64,000 nucleotides of DNA from the NCBI RefSeq assembly GCF_002575655.3, contig NC_053037.3:570626880-570690879 (forward strand), read 5' to 3'. This document shows positions 33,262-43,836 of this stretch, in pieces. Position numbers and translations under genes: made by a program. Positions within the stretch are counted from its first letter, which is position 1, and every line of letters starts with the position of its first letter. This DNA is from Aegilops tauschii subsp. strangulata (Eukaryota > Streptophyta > Magnoliopsida > Poales > Poaceae). The notes beneath the pieces are model-generated. The model was not told where the DNA came from, did not search any database, and saw only the letters and a list, made by a program, of their open reading frames with translations.

Positions 33262-35486
33262 ATAGATTGAGAGGTCACTAGCCAAATCAAACAAACAATC
33301 CGGTGAACATACAGATCATTGTAGCCTACTATGTTACATTACTGTACATCTTTGTTTTCAATTGTCTTTTCTTTGACGGTGGACCAGATAGCATTAGAAC
33401 ATGTCATGCTATATGTCAGCTACTAGAATATCCATACGCCTGCCCTCTCACCAAAACACAAGTTACATGCAAGAGATATGTTCTCCGAAATAAGTAGGTA
33501 CTATCGTGATTGCTTGCTATTACTTTTTTCTTTCTGACAACATTTGCAACCAAATAGTTATTGAACTAAGAATATTCGGCCTCAGAGCCGTGAATTGGTA
33601 TTCACTAGCCTTCAACTAGCAAAGCTCGCGCGGCGGCACGCCGCGCCAGTCGATACAGTGTGTCTATATGAAGTGAGGGTACATGCAGAGTGGTATCAAG
33701 TCAGAAAAGTTGTTGCACATCTTTACTACAATTCTTGCTTGCATTGTAAATTTATTTTGTTGTGTGGTTACCTACTGACGGGCCATGGTAAACTGCCATT
33801 GCTTTGTTTATTCCTTTCTTTTGAATTGTTGTTTGTTTTTTGAGGTATCTACCCGCTTATTTCAAATGGTTTATTCGTTCCTTCTCTTTATTGTAAGGTG
33901 TTTTCTTTTGCTACCTCAAGTGCATAGTAGTTGTTATCGTTAATAGTCCGGGTATATGGGCCGTCGCATCATGTCTGACACCCTTGGGAAGCCCTGTACG
34001 CCTACAATTCGTCTCGACGCCCTTGGGAAACCCCTGCACGCCTACAATTCAAACGGAGGGAGTAGCAGGAACCAAATCCTCATATATAAGGCCCGCGATC
34101 TCTCTACAAGCAAATCAAGCGGATATGAGGAAGTCGCGAGGCAACACCATGCCCACACCATCGTGTCAACAGCATCAATTACCAACCCGTGCATGCAAGA
34201 AAAAAAAACCGCCTGACACTCAACATCAACCAACCCATGCATGCGCTGTAGAAGAATAAAGATCGTAGCCGCTAAACAGACATGCAATGAGTCCCCCAAA
34301 ACATATCCCAGTTGATCGAGAAACTAAATCGCCAAAAATATGCTAAAGGCATCAGCGAGCATCCCCGACCAAATCCCCAAGTGGTACACGTGTTCTTCAC
34401 CTATTAGCTAACATAACATAGAGGCAACATATTGTGCATGTAAGTTTTTGATGACCATAGATAAATGCCACAAGAAGGAAAAATAATTACCAAGTACACA
34501 AAAGAGCATACTTAGAAATATTATCTTGCCACAAACCTGCAGGAAAAAATATATTTCCAAGAATGCAACAGGTACATCATAGTCAAATCTGGAAGCATCA
34601 GATTCTTAAAGTTAAAATATGCAAAATGCAAAAAGGATTTTGCTTAATGAAGGTAAAAGAAAAGTTTGAAGCAGAATAAAGGGTACAATATTCACTTACT
34701 GTTTAACCCAAATTATTGTTGGAGTCATTCAACAGGACTAAAGCTTGCTTTCATTTGTTGAAACTTACTATTATCATTACATAAAAAGCATCCTAGGATG
34801 TCCATCATCTGCCGCACACACAAATGAAGACCAAATACCAACGCCAGGTGAATGGAAAAGATAGAGCAAACAAAAAAGGCTATCTGCCATAATTCATGTA
34901 ATCTATCAAAAAGGAAGACAGAACCAATTAGGCATATATTTTTTGTACTATATGCACACCCTTCAAATCTGAACTAACAATTGATATCCTTATTGCCTGA
35001 AGCTCAAAACTACCAAGGGAGAACTAAAACTGCAATGGTGCATTTATGTATTACAATGAAGAAATCAGAAGACTCTCCCTTCCATAAGATTTTTTTACTG
35101 AATTTATGAAATATAAATTATTATCTTTTTTAGGGGTACGTAAATTATTATGTAAGCATGTAAATCTGAGTGTGAGACGTCCTTGTGCTCATTTCCAGGC
35201 ACACACATATCCTTGCGCTTATGTATAAACACCACGCCTACCGGACTTGCCATGAACCAAGAATTCAAAGCAATTTTTATTTTGCGCAAAAATTGAGCCG
35301 GTGAAAAATACGTCCTCGAAATCTCAACTCAAGATTAACTCGGTTACGTGCCAATTCTCATCTCTCTTTGACCACCATAGTGTTTTTGTCGTGCAAAAGA
35401 ACTTGCCTATTATATTTAATTTTGCAGGGGAAAGAACTTGCCTATTTTTTTTATTTTTGACGGGAAAAGAACTTGCCTATATATGC
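33262..35486. other. Unassigned AT-rich intergenic sequence
   Basis: No convincing gene. A ~39-bp direct repeat (33977-34010 and 34016-34050, containing GCCTACAATTC) ends next to AAACGGAGGGAGTA (34051-34064), which resembles a Stowaway end. The rest, to 35486, is AT-rich without recognisable exons or terminal repeats. Confidence 0.4.
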
Positions 35487-35488
35487 TA

Positions 35489-35568
35489 CTCCCTCTGTAA
35501 ACTAATATAAGAGCGTTTAGATCACTAAGTAGTGATCTAAACGCTCTTATATTAGTTTACAGAGGGAG
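35489..35568. mobile_element. Stowaway MITE, 80-bp perfect hairpin
   Basis: CTCCCTCTGTAAACTAATAT begins a 38-bp arm whose exact inverted copy follows after a 4-base loop (AAGT). TA flanks both sides (35487-35488, 35569-35570), the target duplication of Tc1/mariner Stowaway elements. It is almost all terminal repeat. Confidence 0.93.
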
Positions 35569-35570
35569 TA

Positions 35571-37387
35571 CAAAATAACAACAGGAAACAATCAATCTAT
35601 TCAAAAGCTATTCACTTAAACAATGTGTTTCCTATTCAAAGATGTACAAAGCAGTACAAAAGTCAAATTTAAAACTGCGACACTGGAAAGCATGCTATTA
35701 GTTCTAAAACTAAAGTTTGCAAAAGTTATCCGTGGCAACGTGGAGCACCTAAGCTGAGGCGTGAGAGTAGCACATACCCCTGGTGGTGCTGCTGCTATCG
35801 CTTTCGAGCTGACAAGCAGTCGGTGAGGAAGGACCGAAGGAGAAGTGCAGCACTGCACGAACTTGCCTTCAGAGTTCGTGCACCACACGAAGAGCACTGC
35901 CGGCGTGGTGGACAGGAAGTTACCTGCAGTGGTAGACGACTCTGTTATGAGGCGGTGGCGCTTACCTGGAGTGTACCGAGCAGTTGGGAACGACGGTCAT
36001 ACCATACACACGCGCGACACAGCGCGGACTGCGAAGAGAGTGTGGAAGAGGCAGCCGTCGTGTTTGACGCCGAGGAGCAGGGTCAAGGAGCAGGGACGCC
36101 TCCTCCCGTTAGCTTCGGCTCGAGCCTCTCTGAGACAGCATCTCTCCACGACAACGACGCGGGCCGAAGGGCTCCGATGTCGCTGGATGACAAGGCGACG
36201 ACGGCCTGGGCGAACGCAACGTCGAGTCGGTGGTGAGATGACACGGAACGGCGGGGCGCCGTCGGCCTGGAAAGGTCGCGAGCTCAAAGCGTCCGCGGGT
36301 AGGACGGGAAGGTTGTCGGAGGCTCCGACGCGGTCCTCTGCGGCGCTCAACTCCTCGGCGAGCCCAGCGTACGTGTAGCTTGCCTGTCGTGGCACTGACA
36401 GCAGTCGGCGACCTGGGCGCCGCCAGTCCGTCCTACACGGCGAGGAAGTGCGCAGGGAGACGAAAGGAGGAGCTGTCGAGGCCGTCGACCGCGGCGCGTC
36501 GCCGGCGACCATCCAGAGCTGGAAGCGTTAGAAGGTGTAGCTCTTCTCACCGTTCCTGGCGTCGGACGGAAGCAGTGCGACTTCCGTGTGTTCCTGGCTG
36601 TCGGCCTTCCGATCGAGGAAGCGCACCACGGTGATCTACATGCCGGGGTGCTCGGCGCCTCGGCCATCTTCCACGCGAGCTCGAGGGCCTCCAGTTCGTC
36701 TGCCCAGCCGAAGAAGACGACGAACATGTCGTCCATGACCTGCTGGCCATCGCAGCGGCCGCGGTCCATGAGGACGGCCACGGCGTTGCCTCACACGGCA
36801 GCGAAGATCGAGTCGACGGATTGCACTCCCGTGCGCCAGGGCGTTCTGCTGGTGAATCCTAGTACGATCCAGCACACACGTATTTGTAGTATTCCCAAGC
36901 CACCAGAACAGCGATCGAAGCGGCGTCGAGAACCATCACGTAAGAAGCAACGACAGGTCTGCAGATTGAACGATGGAGGCGGCACCGATTAAGGAAACCT
37001 GGCCCAATAGCGGCAAAGATGGACAGCGACAAGACAACCGGACCAACAGCAGCCAATCAAAAACCCAACAGCGGCATCGACAGCGACGGGACATCTGGGC
37101 GAACAGCGGCCAATCAAAAACCAGAAGAAGCATCGAAGCAAAACGAACTGTCAGGACAAGAACTTCACCGCAAAAAACTGGCCCACACCCAACAAAAAAA
37201 TACTAAACCAACTTGCACACATGTTCAAAAAATTTCAAATCAAAACCTAGGCACACCACTCATTTCTACCCAGCCATGTACCAAAATAATACACGTGTTG
37301 TGTACCGAGTTACTTAGGGGTCATTTTCAGCCAAGTGGGTGAATAATGAAGCGAAAACGCTGCCGGATATAGAGGCTTGGGTATGCT
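35571..37387. other. GC-rich region with unrecognised overlapping frames
   Basis: About 35800-36960 is GC-rich, with open frames on both strands of up to 177 codons. The minus-strand frame at 36781-36347 (contains FFGWADELEALELAWKMAEA) looks the most protein-like, but I cannot assign it to a family and the frame changes downstream. Near 37040-37130, CAGCGGCCAATCAAAAACC-like units recur. This may be a gene remnant. Confidence 0.3.
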
Positions 37388-38108
37388 CGCTAGTACAGAA
37401 ATTGGTAGAGGTGTCTGTGAGAGGCGGTTTTGACCATTTTTTTAATGCACCTGTAATAGCGTCGGAGGCGGTTATATTTGTTATCGAAACTATCAGAGGC
37501 GGTTCCATATTATGGAACGGCCTATAGAGAAAGTTGAGGCAGCTAGCTTTCTGTAACCGTCTCTAGTTTCTCTAAAAAGCAGGCGATTTTGTGTTCTAAA
37601 CCGCCTCTAGTTATTTGGTACCTCGGGGTACAGTCTTTTCCCTTGTATTTCTCCCCAAATTCTCCTTCGTCTCTCTTCATTTTCTTCACAAACCTTACCA
37701 TAGCCGTTGTCTAAGCCTTAACACCACTGCCGCCATGTTCACCTCCCGACCATGTTGTATCTTGATCGTGTCTTCGCCATCAACTGAGGTCTCCACCGAA
37801 CCTGGTTGGCGTTGTGGAAGATCTAGCGGGCTTTGCCACCGACCCATGACTCCGCCGAGTGGGCCCGGCACCATGCCATTTATGTGGAACAATGGAGGGA
37901 AGAAAAATAACATAAAATCAGCAATCAAATCCATTTGACTACTTCTAGATACTTCTACTCTAGTATAATAATTGTTTGTTTTCTTATCTTTAGCTACTTT
38001 ACTAGTCTTCTAGTTATGAGTAGAATGCTAAATCTTAAGTAATGTTTCTAGAGTGTTTGAACTATAAGTAGAAGTTGAGATGTTAAAGCTTGCTAAAGCC
38101 CTATAGAT
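37388..38108. mobile_element. Older CACTA-like remnant (left part)
   Basis: CGCTAGTACAGAAATTGG at 37388 resembles a CACTA left end (CACTAGTACAGAAA) with one substitution. The subterminal motif GAGGCGGTT occurs at about 37423, 37466 and 37495, and its inverse AACCGCCTC near 37599. Such short clustered subterminal repeats are typical of CACTA. A similar motif (CACCTCTAGTTTGTAACC) reappears at 41836 on the far side of the nested element, so the remnant may continue to about 42130. Its right terminus is not visible. Confidence 0.45.
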
Positions 38109-38769
38109 CACTACAAGAGATCGGACCTACTGTGACGAGCTAAAATATGTCACGTAATAGCTAAATACGTCACAAAATACTGATGTGTGACATTTTTCAC
38201 GCGTCACTAGCATCGTCACGGAATCCCCGTCACAGATTATTCCTAGTGACGCAGCGCGCAAATAACGTCACCAGATATGGGACCTTCGGTGACGAAGTTG
38301 CCGTCACTAGATTTTTGGTGGGCTAATGCGCGATTGCTTTCAAATGGGCCAAGCCCAATCATTCAACTCATTTTCTATTTTTCGGTCAAATTTGTAGGTC
38401 GGCCATAGCCAATTTGCAACCCAATAGTGGCTGATCCAGCCCACTTCTTTTTATGAAGTGCTTGCCATTTTCTACTAGCTTTTTAAGAATTATTTTTTTA
38501 TAGTTTTTTCCTCTAATATTAGTTTGGCCTTGTCCGATTCAAAACATATTGTGGGATTGTGGTCTTTTTAAGCCCACCTTTCCATTGACCAATTTTCTCA
38601 TCACATTACAAGCCAACTAGTCTCTAAACAACATGCATATTACACATCGCACTTAAATGCCACATCCAAAATAACCCAAGCTACCCAATCATCTGATACA
38701 ACATCTTTTTTTAATTTTGGAGGGCATCAATAGAGTCTTTGTTTGTGTGACTCTTAGCTCCCACCTTCA

Positions 38770-38883
38770 TCAAAATTTGAAACCTTTTTGGATGCCACTT
38801 CTCATGACTTCTTGAAAGCGGCTAGAGTTGTTCCGATCCTCCTTGTTCATATCAACTTCTTGAAACATGACTTGCGAATCAAC
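38770..38883 (-). other. Candidate terminal exon inside the CACTA element
   Basis: On the minus strand, TTCTAATAG|GTTGATTCG is a good acceptor followed by 37 open codons and TGA. The peptide is charged and reads VDSQVMFQEVDMNKEDR, then RFQEVMRSGIQKGFKF. It could be the last exon of a captured host gene or of the element's own accessory gene. The upstream exons, which should lie between 38900 and 40570, are not identified. Confidence 0.35.
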
Positions 38884-40777
38884 CTATTAGAAAACGAGAC
38901 ATAAACGTATCAATATTGAATGAGTTACAGAAAACCATCTACTATTGCAACAAAGAACAACATGCAAGTTATAACTCGGAGCTCTAGGTTGGAATCTTAA
39001 CAAGAAGGACATGTTAGTACTTTTCTAATAAATGATATGAACAAAACTAAACATGTCGTATTTGTGAGCAACAAAGGTCATCAGAAATATTAGATTGAAA
39101 TAAACATGTATCAATACATCAGAAAGTAAGAGAATTATTGGAATTAAGAGGCCACACATAAATAATATCTCAACTCAAAGTTCAAAATCCAGAGAGAAAC
39201 AAATTAGCATTTGTAGTAGGTACTCCTTCACAAATTTAAATGGTGCGAAAAAACAGGATATTTGACAAAGCATCGAAGGGAGGAACCTTCAAGCAACCTA
39301 GAACAGTGAAGAAATCATGAACACCCTTTTCATAGCTTAGCTGTTGTCCTTGGCACACACTGATTGGAAGTGTGATCAATAAGATATTTCCATCTGAAAC
39401 TAAATTACTTACAATTACGCTGGTAAAAGAAACTCATTTAGGCTTTCATCGTTAGATGTAGTATCAGCTTGCTTGGACGGTAATCTGCATTATCATATAT
39501 AGTCAGTATCACTTCTCATTGCCACAAACGAGTTCAGTGAATTAGTTCTCCATTAGTAATTTGCAAAAATCATGTTGAACCGCTCATGAAACTCCCGCCG
39601 CAATTCTACAACATCAAATCACTTGCAAATCTATACATTACTCCCTTAAACAAAGTTGCCACGAGCTCAGAACTACAAATAACATAACAATACTGGGGGA
39701 GAATCGGCATAATGAAAATAATTTATTGCAGCTTACTAACCCATTTCACATGCACTATCTCTCATAATAATTTCTCTAAAAGATAAATTGGAGCAGGTAC
39801 AATATTAATTCAGCTTACAATTTTCAATTTAGTAACACGTATAAACTAGCTTCCATATTCTAGTTCAAGACTAATGATACAGAAAATAACTATCTGACCG
39901 AGTAGCAAATAAGTACAACTATACAAGCATCTCACTGTCTAAAAAATCAAGCATCTCACGATTGACCAATAAGAATTCACTAACAGGGAGGAACAGAACA
40001 AAACTGATATCTGAAACAATCCCCGCACGTAAGCGGTTCATCTAAACTGAGAGCAGAGAGTTGAGCGTCATACACATGTTAACCCAGGTTGCTGGTAGAG
40101 CTTCACGGTCCTCACACGGAAATCCGGCGTGCCCGTCTGGTCTGTGCTCCATGTCAATCTGAAGGACAATACCCAAGAACAGAGGGTCAACGAGATGTAT
40201 CTGAGAAGTGGCAACACCCAAAAACAGAGAGTCAATCAGATGTATTTGAGAAGTGCGGGAGATCAGACGACCGCGGCCCGACTCATTAGTTAATAGTAGG
40301 CGAACCGGGGGTTTCACTCCAGGAATCCATAACCTAACACCCACATCACCATGCCTCCTCGGTTCCTCCTACACCTCACTTGCACCGATGGAATTGAGAA
40401 GTGTACAGACGAATGGCACCAGAGAGTTCAATCCTGCAATAGGGATCGGAGAACGTATGCAAGCACTCACACTGGGAACGCACGTCACGCACACTGGCTG
40501 GGCCGTCGCCGCGCGACCAGTCTAGTCCGGCCACGGCGCACGCTGGGTCTGCCGCCGCGCGCCATGGCTGGCCCTGACGCAACGAGCAGCTTCCGCAGCA
40601 GGGCGCCCTGAAGGAACTCGACGAGATAGGGAGGAGAGAGCAGCTACTCCGGCCGCCGTCGTCGCGCTTGGTTGCCTCCGATCTACGGCTGCCACCACAC
40701 GAGCGAGAGAAAGCGAGATCGGATAGGTAGGGTTTCGCTCCGGGAGGAGAAGGCGGCCGAGGGAAAAAAAATCGCTG

Positions 40778-40784
40778 CTTATAG
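40778..40784 (-). promoter_or_regulatory. TATA-like box of a minus-strand transcription unit inside CACTA
   Basis: The minus strand reads CCCGCCTATAAGCAGCG. It is followed downstream by a CT-rich GC-rich leader (CTCGCTTTCTCTCGCTCG) and a first ATG at 40565 that opens only 26 codons. This has the look of a captured plant promoter and 5' UTR. Function is inferred from composition only. Confidence 0.35.
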
Positions 40785-42153
40785 GCGGGGTTGAGCGGGC
40801 TTCAGCCCAAGTTAAAGAAAGGGTGTGTTGCTCGGCTTGGCACCAAGCACCGGATGAAAAGGTCAAAAAAAAAACAAAAACACACAGGATGAAAAAAAAA
40901 CAAGCCACGGGGTGTGCTATGTCCGTCACATATGAAGTTACAAACAACACTAAAAAAACAAAAATAAAGTTACGAGCAGCCAGCCGGAACCGAGCGACGC
41001 CATCTAGAACACAGAATAGACGAACGGACTATTGGTTCAAAAAAAAAACTAACATATACATGTCAAAATGAAATAAAAAATAATTAACCTATAGATCGAA
41101 TCACACATGCCGCGGCGAAGAAATAACTGCTAAGTGCTATAGGCGTATATAGTCCAATAACATAATAAATATATTTTTGGCATAGTTTAACTTAGCATCT
41201 AAACTCTACTATTAGCAACGCCGTTATGTGAGACTGTAATGGTCCCCGGTTCAAATTCCCTGTACCAAACTTTTTTCCGTCGAGTCATGATTCGATTTTC
41301 CTGTTGTGGTATGATAGAACAAAATAAGAGCTCACGAACGCATGATTCAAGTTTTCTTTACCAAGCCACTACCTATTTATATTAGAGGGAACAAAATAAG
41401 TTGTCACCGGCCATTACATATTTATATTAGATAGAACAAAATTTTTACATTGGTTACTAGACTATGAAAAAACTATGATGGGTCCTACTGCCAACACTGT
41501 TACGTGGGTCATACCGCTCAAAAACCTGTCAAGCAGCTATGACGGGTCCCATTGCCAGATGTTACGTGACAAAAAAAATGATCTTTGCACAATCATAATA
41601 TTTGGTGACTCTAATAGGTCTGTCATGGAAATTACCATACCGTCAAAGAAATTGGTAGCCAGGTGCACTCATGGGCTGAAGCGATTAAGTGACGTCTATC
41701 GTCGCCAGTTTGCAGTAATCAGTGACGCCACATATGAAAACATCACACATTAGGTACTTGTGTGACGTTCTCCACCATCGTCACAAGGATTTTTGTCACA
41801 GTATCTCAATTTTCTTGTACTGGATAGAGATTCTCACCTCTAGTTTGTAACCAGACAATGTATCCCACTACCTATAATAGGACTTGGTGTTCTTATCTAA
41901 GATCTTGGATTAGATCTTGTGCTCTAGGATTTCTAGATTGAACTCTGCAGCAATAGCATCCTATATTCGCCTCTAGAGAAATATGTAGTAGCACAACACG
42001 TTCAAGTAGTTCCGTCAACACTAGTGGTGTACACATTGTAGCAACAAGGTGGAGTTGTTCCTCCACAACCTTGTGATGCTTCAGATGGTATAAAAGCCCT
42101 GTTGATCCAAAGTAGTTCTTGGAGTCCTTTTTGAGAGTGAGTTGCAATAAATA

Positions 42154-42590
42154 ATGGAGCAATTGGACAAGAGGATGGATGCTGCAGAACAACAGATCAA
42201 AGTGTTGCGTGAAGATCTTAACCGGAGATTTGGTCAGGTGGTTGAGATGATAAGAAAGGGTATCCCCCTACTGTCAATGAAGGGGATTCATGAAAAGATG
42301 AAAAAGATGTTCGACGACGAAGAATGGGAGGTAATCTTGGAGCAAGACTGCCACAAAAACCTATGTTGAAGCTTGGGAAGGTGAAGACTGAAGAATATCA
42401 TGATGCCCTTGAAGAACCTGATCTCTATGCACATCAAGGAGAACCCAACCCTACATATGCAAGGGATATATACAAGGTGAAAGCCAGATACCAACATTTA
42501 ATGGAAATGTTGATATTGAGGATGTCTCAATTGGTTATATGAAGTGGGGACATTCTTTGAGGTCATGGAGATTATGTAATGAGTACCTCT
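42154..42590 (+). pseudogene. Ty3/Gypsy gag remnant
   Basis: A start-like frame MEQLDKRMDAAEQQIKVLRE at 42154 is followed, in shifted frames, by IPTFNGNVDIEDV (about 42485-42525) and then WLYEVGTFFEVMEI (about 42532-42575). These are typical of the N-terminal and core segments of plant Gypsy gag proteins. At least two frame changes and stops break it. No LTR, pol or target duplication can be assigned. A TATAAAA sequence near 42090 may belong to its LTR. Confidence 0.65.
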
Positions 42591-43836
42591 AGGAGACGAA
42601 TTAAATAGTAGGAGTCGACTTAAATAGCCGTAACAAGTTGATACCTCAAGAACTAAAGAGAGAGCACACATGATAGCTACAAAATATATATTGTTTATAC
42701 CCGAGATTAACAAGATGTCACACAAAAGTACTAAAGAACAACAACATAGGTAATACTAGATGGGGTATAATCACCAGCTTGTGGGATTGCTTTGGTTGAG
42801 GGACGATAACTATGGAAACTCCTAGAGAAGTCTCTAATCTGAAGTAAGAATCTAAGAGATCAACATGAATGTACCGTGATAAGTGATAATTTATTTTCTA
42901 TGCTTAGATGAATAACAAAACCATAAATGTTGCACACAAGTAAGATGAGGGTACAACCTATCTTGCCGCCTTCCGTAGGAGTGAGCATCATCTGCTGACT
43001 TGTTGATGGCTCTGGGTGTCCATGTCGGGTTGGAAAATTCAAGGCAAACAACTCTTGAGTGGGAAGTATAGCTCCCTTCTGGTGTATGCTTCCCTTGTTG
43101 GAGCACCTCCGGTGAGAAGGAAGATGGTGTGGCCGAAGATGCAGAAAACCCACAATGTTAAGAATGACAAACACCTCTGATCTGAAGAAATACCCTAAGA
43201 AATCAACACTAAGGTACGATACTGGTCACAAGTCAGTTAACTGAAAACTAAATTGGGGTCACACTCTTTTTTTTGCAAAGTCCGATCTACGCTGGATGGT
43301 TGGATGGTCATCTTGTGCCTCCCAGTTGTGATCTTCCACGAACAGCCAACAACCACCGGCAGAGCACCCTGCCTCCACCGTCCCTGGCCATCACAGAACT
43401 CGACCCCGCCCTCGCCCCATCGCACTGCCGTGGTTGCGGCGCCCCCGGCCATACTTCAAAGACTCGTCGTCATCCAGATCCGGCGCCAACAATACCTTGA
43501 CCCCATGCAACCCTAAGATATGCACCAAACCGCTGCTTCCACGGTGAACCTGCAGCCCCGCACCCATATGATAGACACAGAGGCATTTCCTCCCCAGCCA
43601 ACTGGCAACCTAGGAGCTCCGCCCGCCTCGAGGGGTGCTTCTTCCTTCCATTGGGAATCGACTGACTCAGAATAAAAATTCAAGCGACTGACGCCTAGGT
43701 AAAGTGAATAAGATGAGTGTACGACCTATCTTGCGGCCCAGTAAAGTAGGCAGGTCCATCTGCCAACTCAGTGAGGCCGACGCGGTTGCGGTGGCTCCCA
43801 ATGACGGGAAAGCAGATATGTGGCAGCGGTCGACGG
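42591..43836. other. Unassigned sequence between Gypsy remnant and LINE
   Basis: It contains a repeated motif (AAGATGAGGGTACAACCTAT near 42945 and AAGATGAGTGTACGACCTAT near 43709). A plus-strand frame contains CRGCGAPGHTSKT (about 43430-43470), which resembles a CCHC knuckle lacking the last Cys. This may be another decayed retroelement segment. Confidence 0.3.

Larger units (their letters stand above)
38109..41822. mobile_element. CACTA (En/Spm) DNA transposon, non-autonomous, 3.7 kb
   Basis: The left end CACTACAAGAGATCGG and the inverted right end CAGTACAAGAAAATTG are CACTA termini. GAT flanks both sides (38106-38108, 41823-41825), the usual 3-bp target duplication. Both subterminal regions are full of TGTGACG/CGTCACA motifs in both orientations (38130-38330 and 41480-41810), the expected binding sites for a TnpA-like protein. 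No TnpD-type transposase is recognisable inside. The interior instead shows a promoter-like region and an exon-like segment on the minus strand. Confidence 0.85.

Noticed and set aside
28740..33300. A target duplication flanking the palindrome
   Set aside because: I compared 3 to 10 bp outside both ends in several registers (left ...CAGTCTAAA, right ATAGATTGA...) and found no convincing direct match.
35823..36512. Plus-strand frames of 137 and 177 codons as a gene
   Set aside because: They overlap similar-sized minus-strand frames in GC-rich DNA. No family was recognised, so I kept the region only as unassigned.
41215..41275. tRNA-like segment with GGTTCAAATTCC
   Set aside because: A B-box-like motif is present but no A-box at proper spacing and no pairing stems, inside the CACTA interior.
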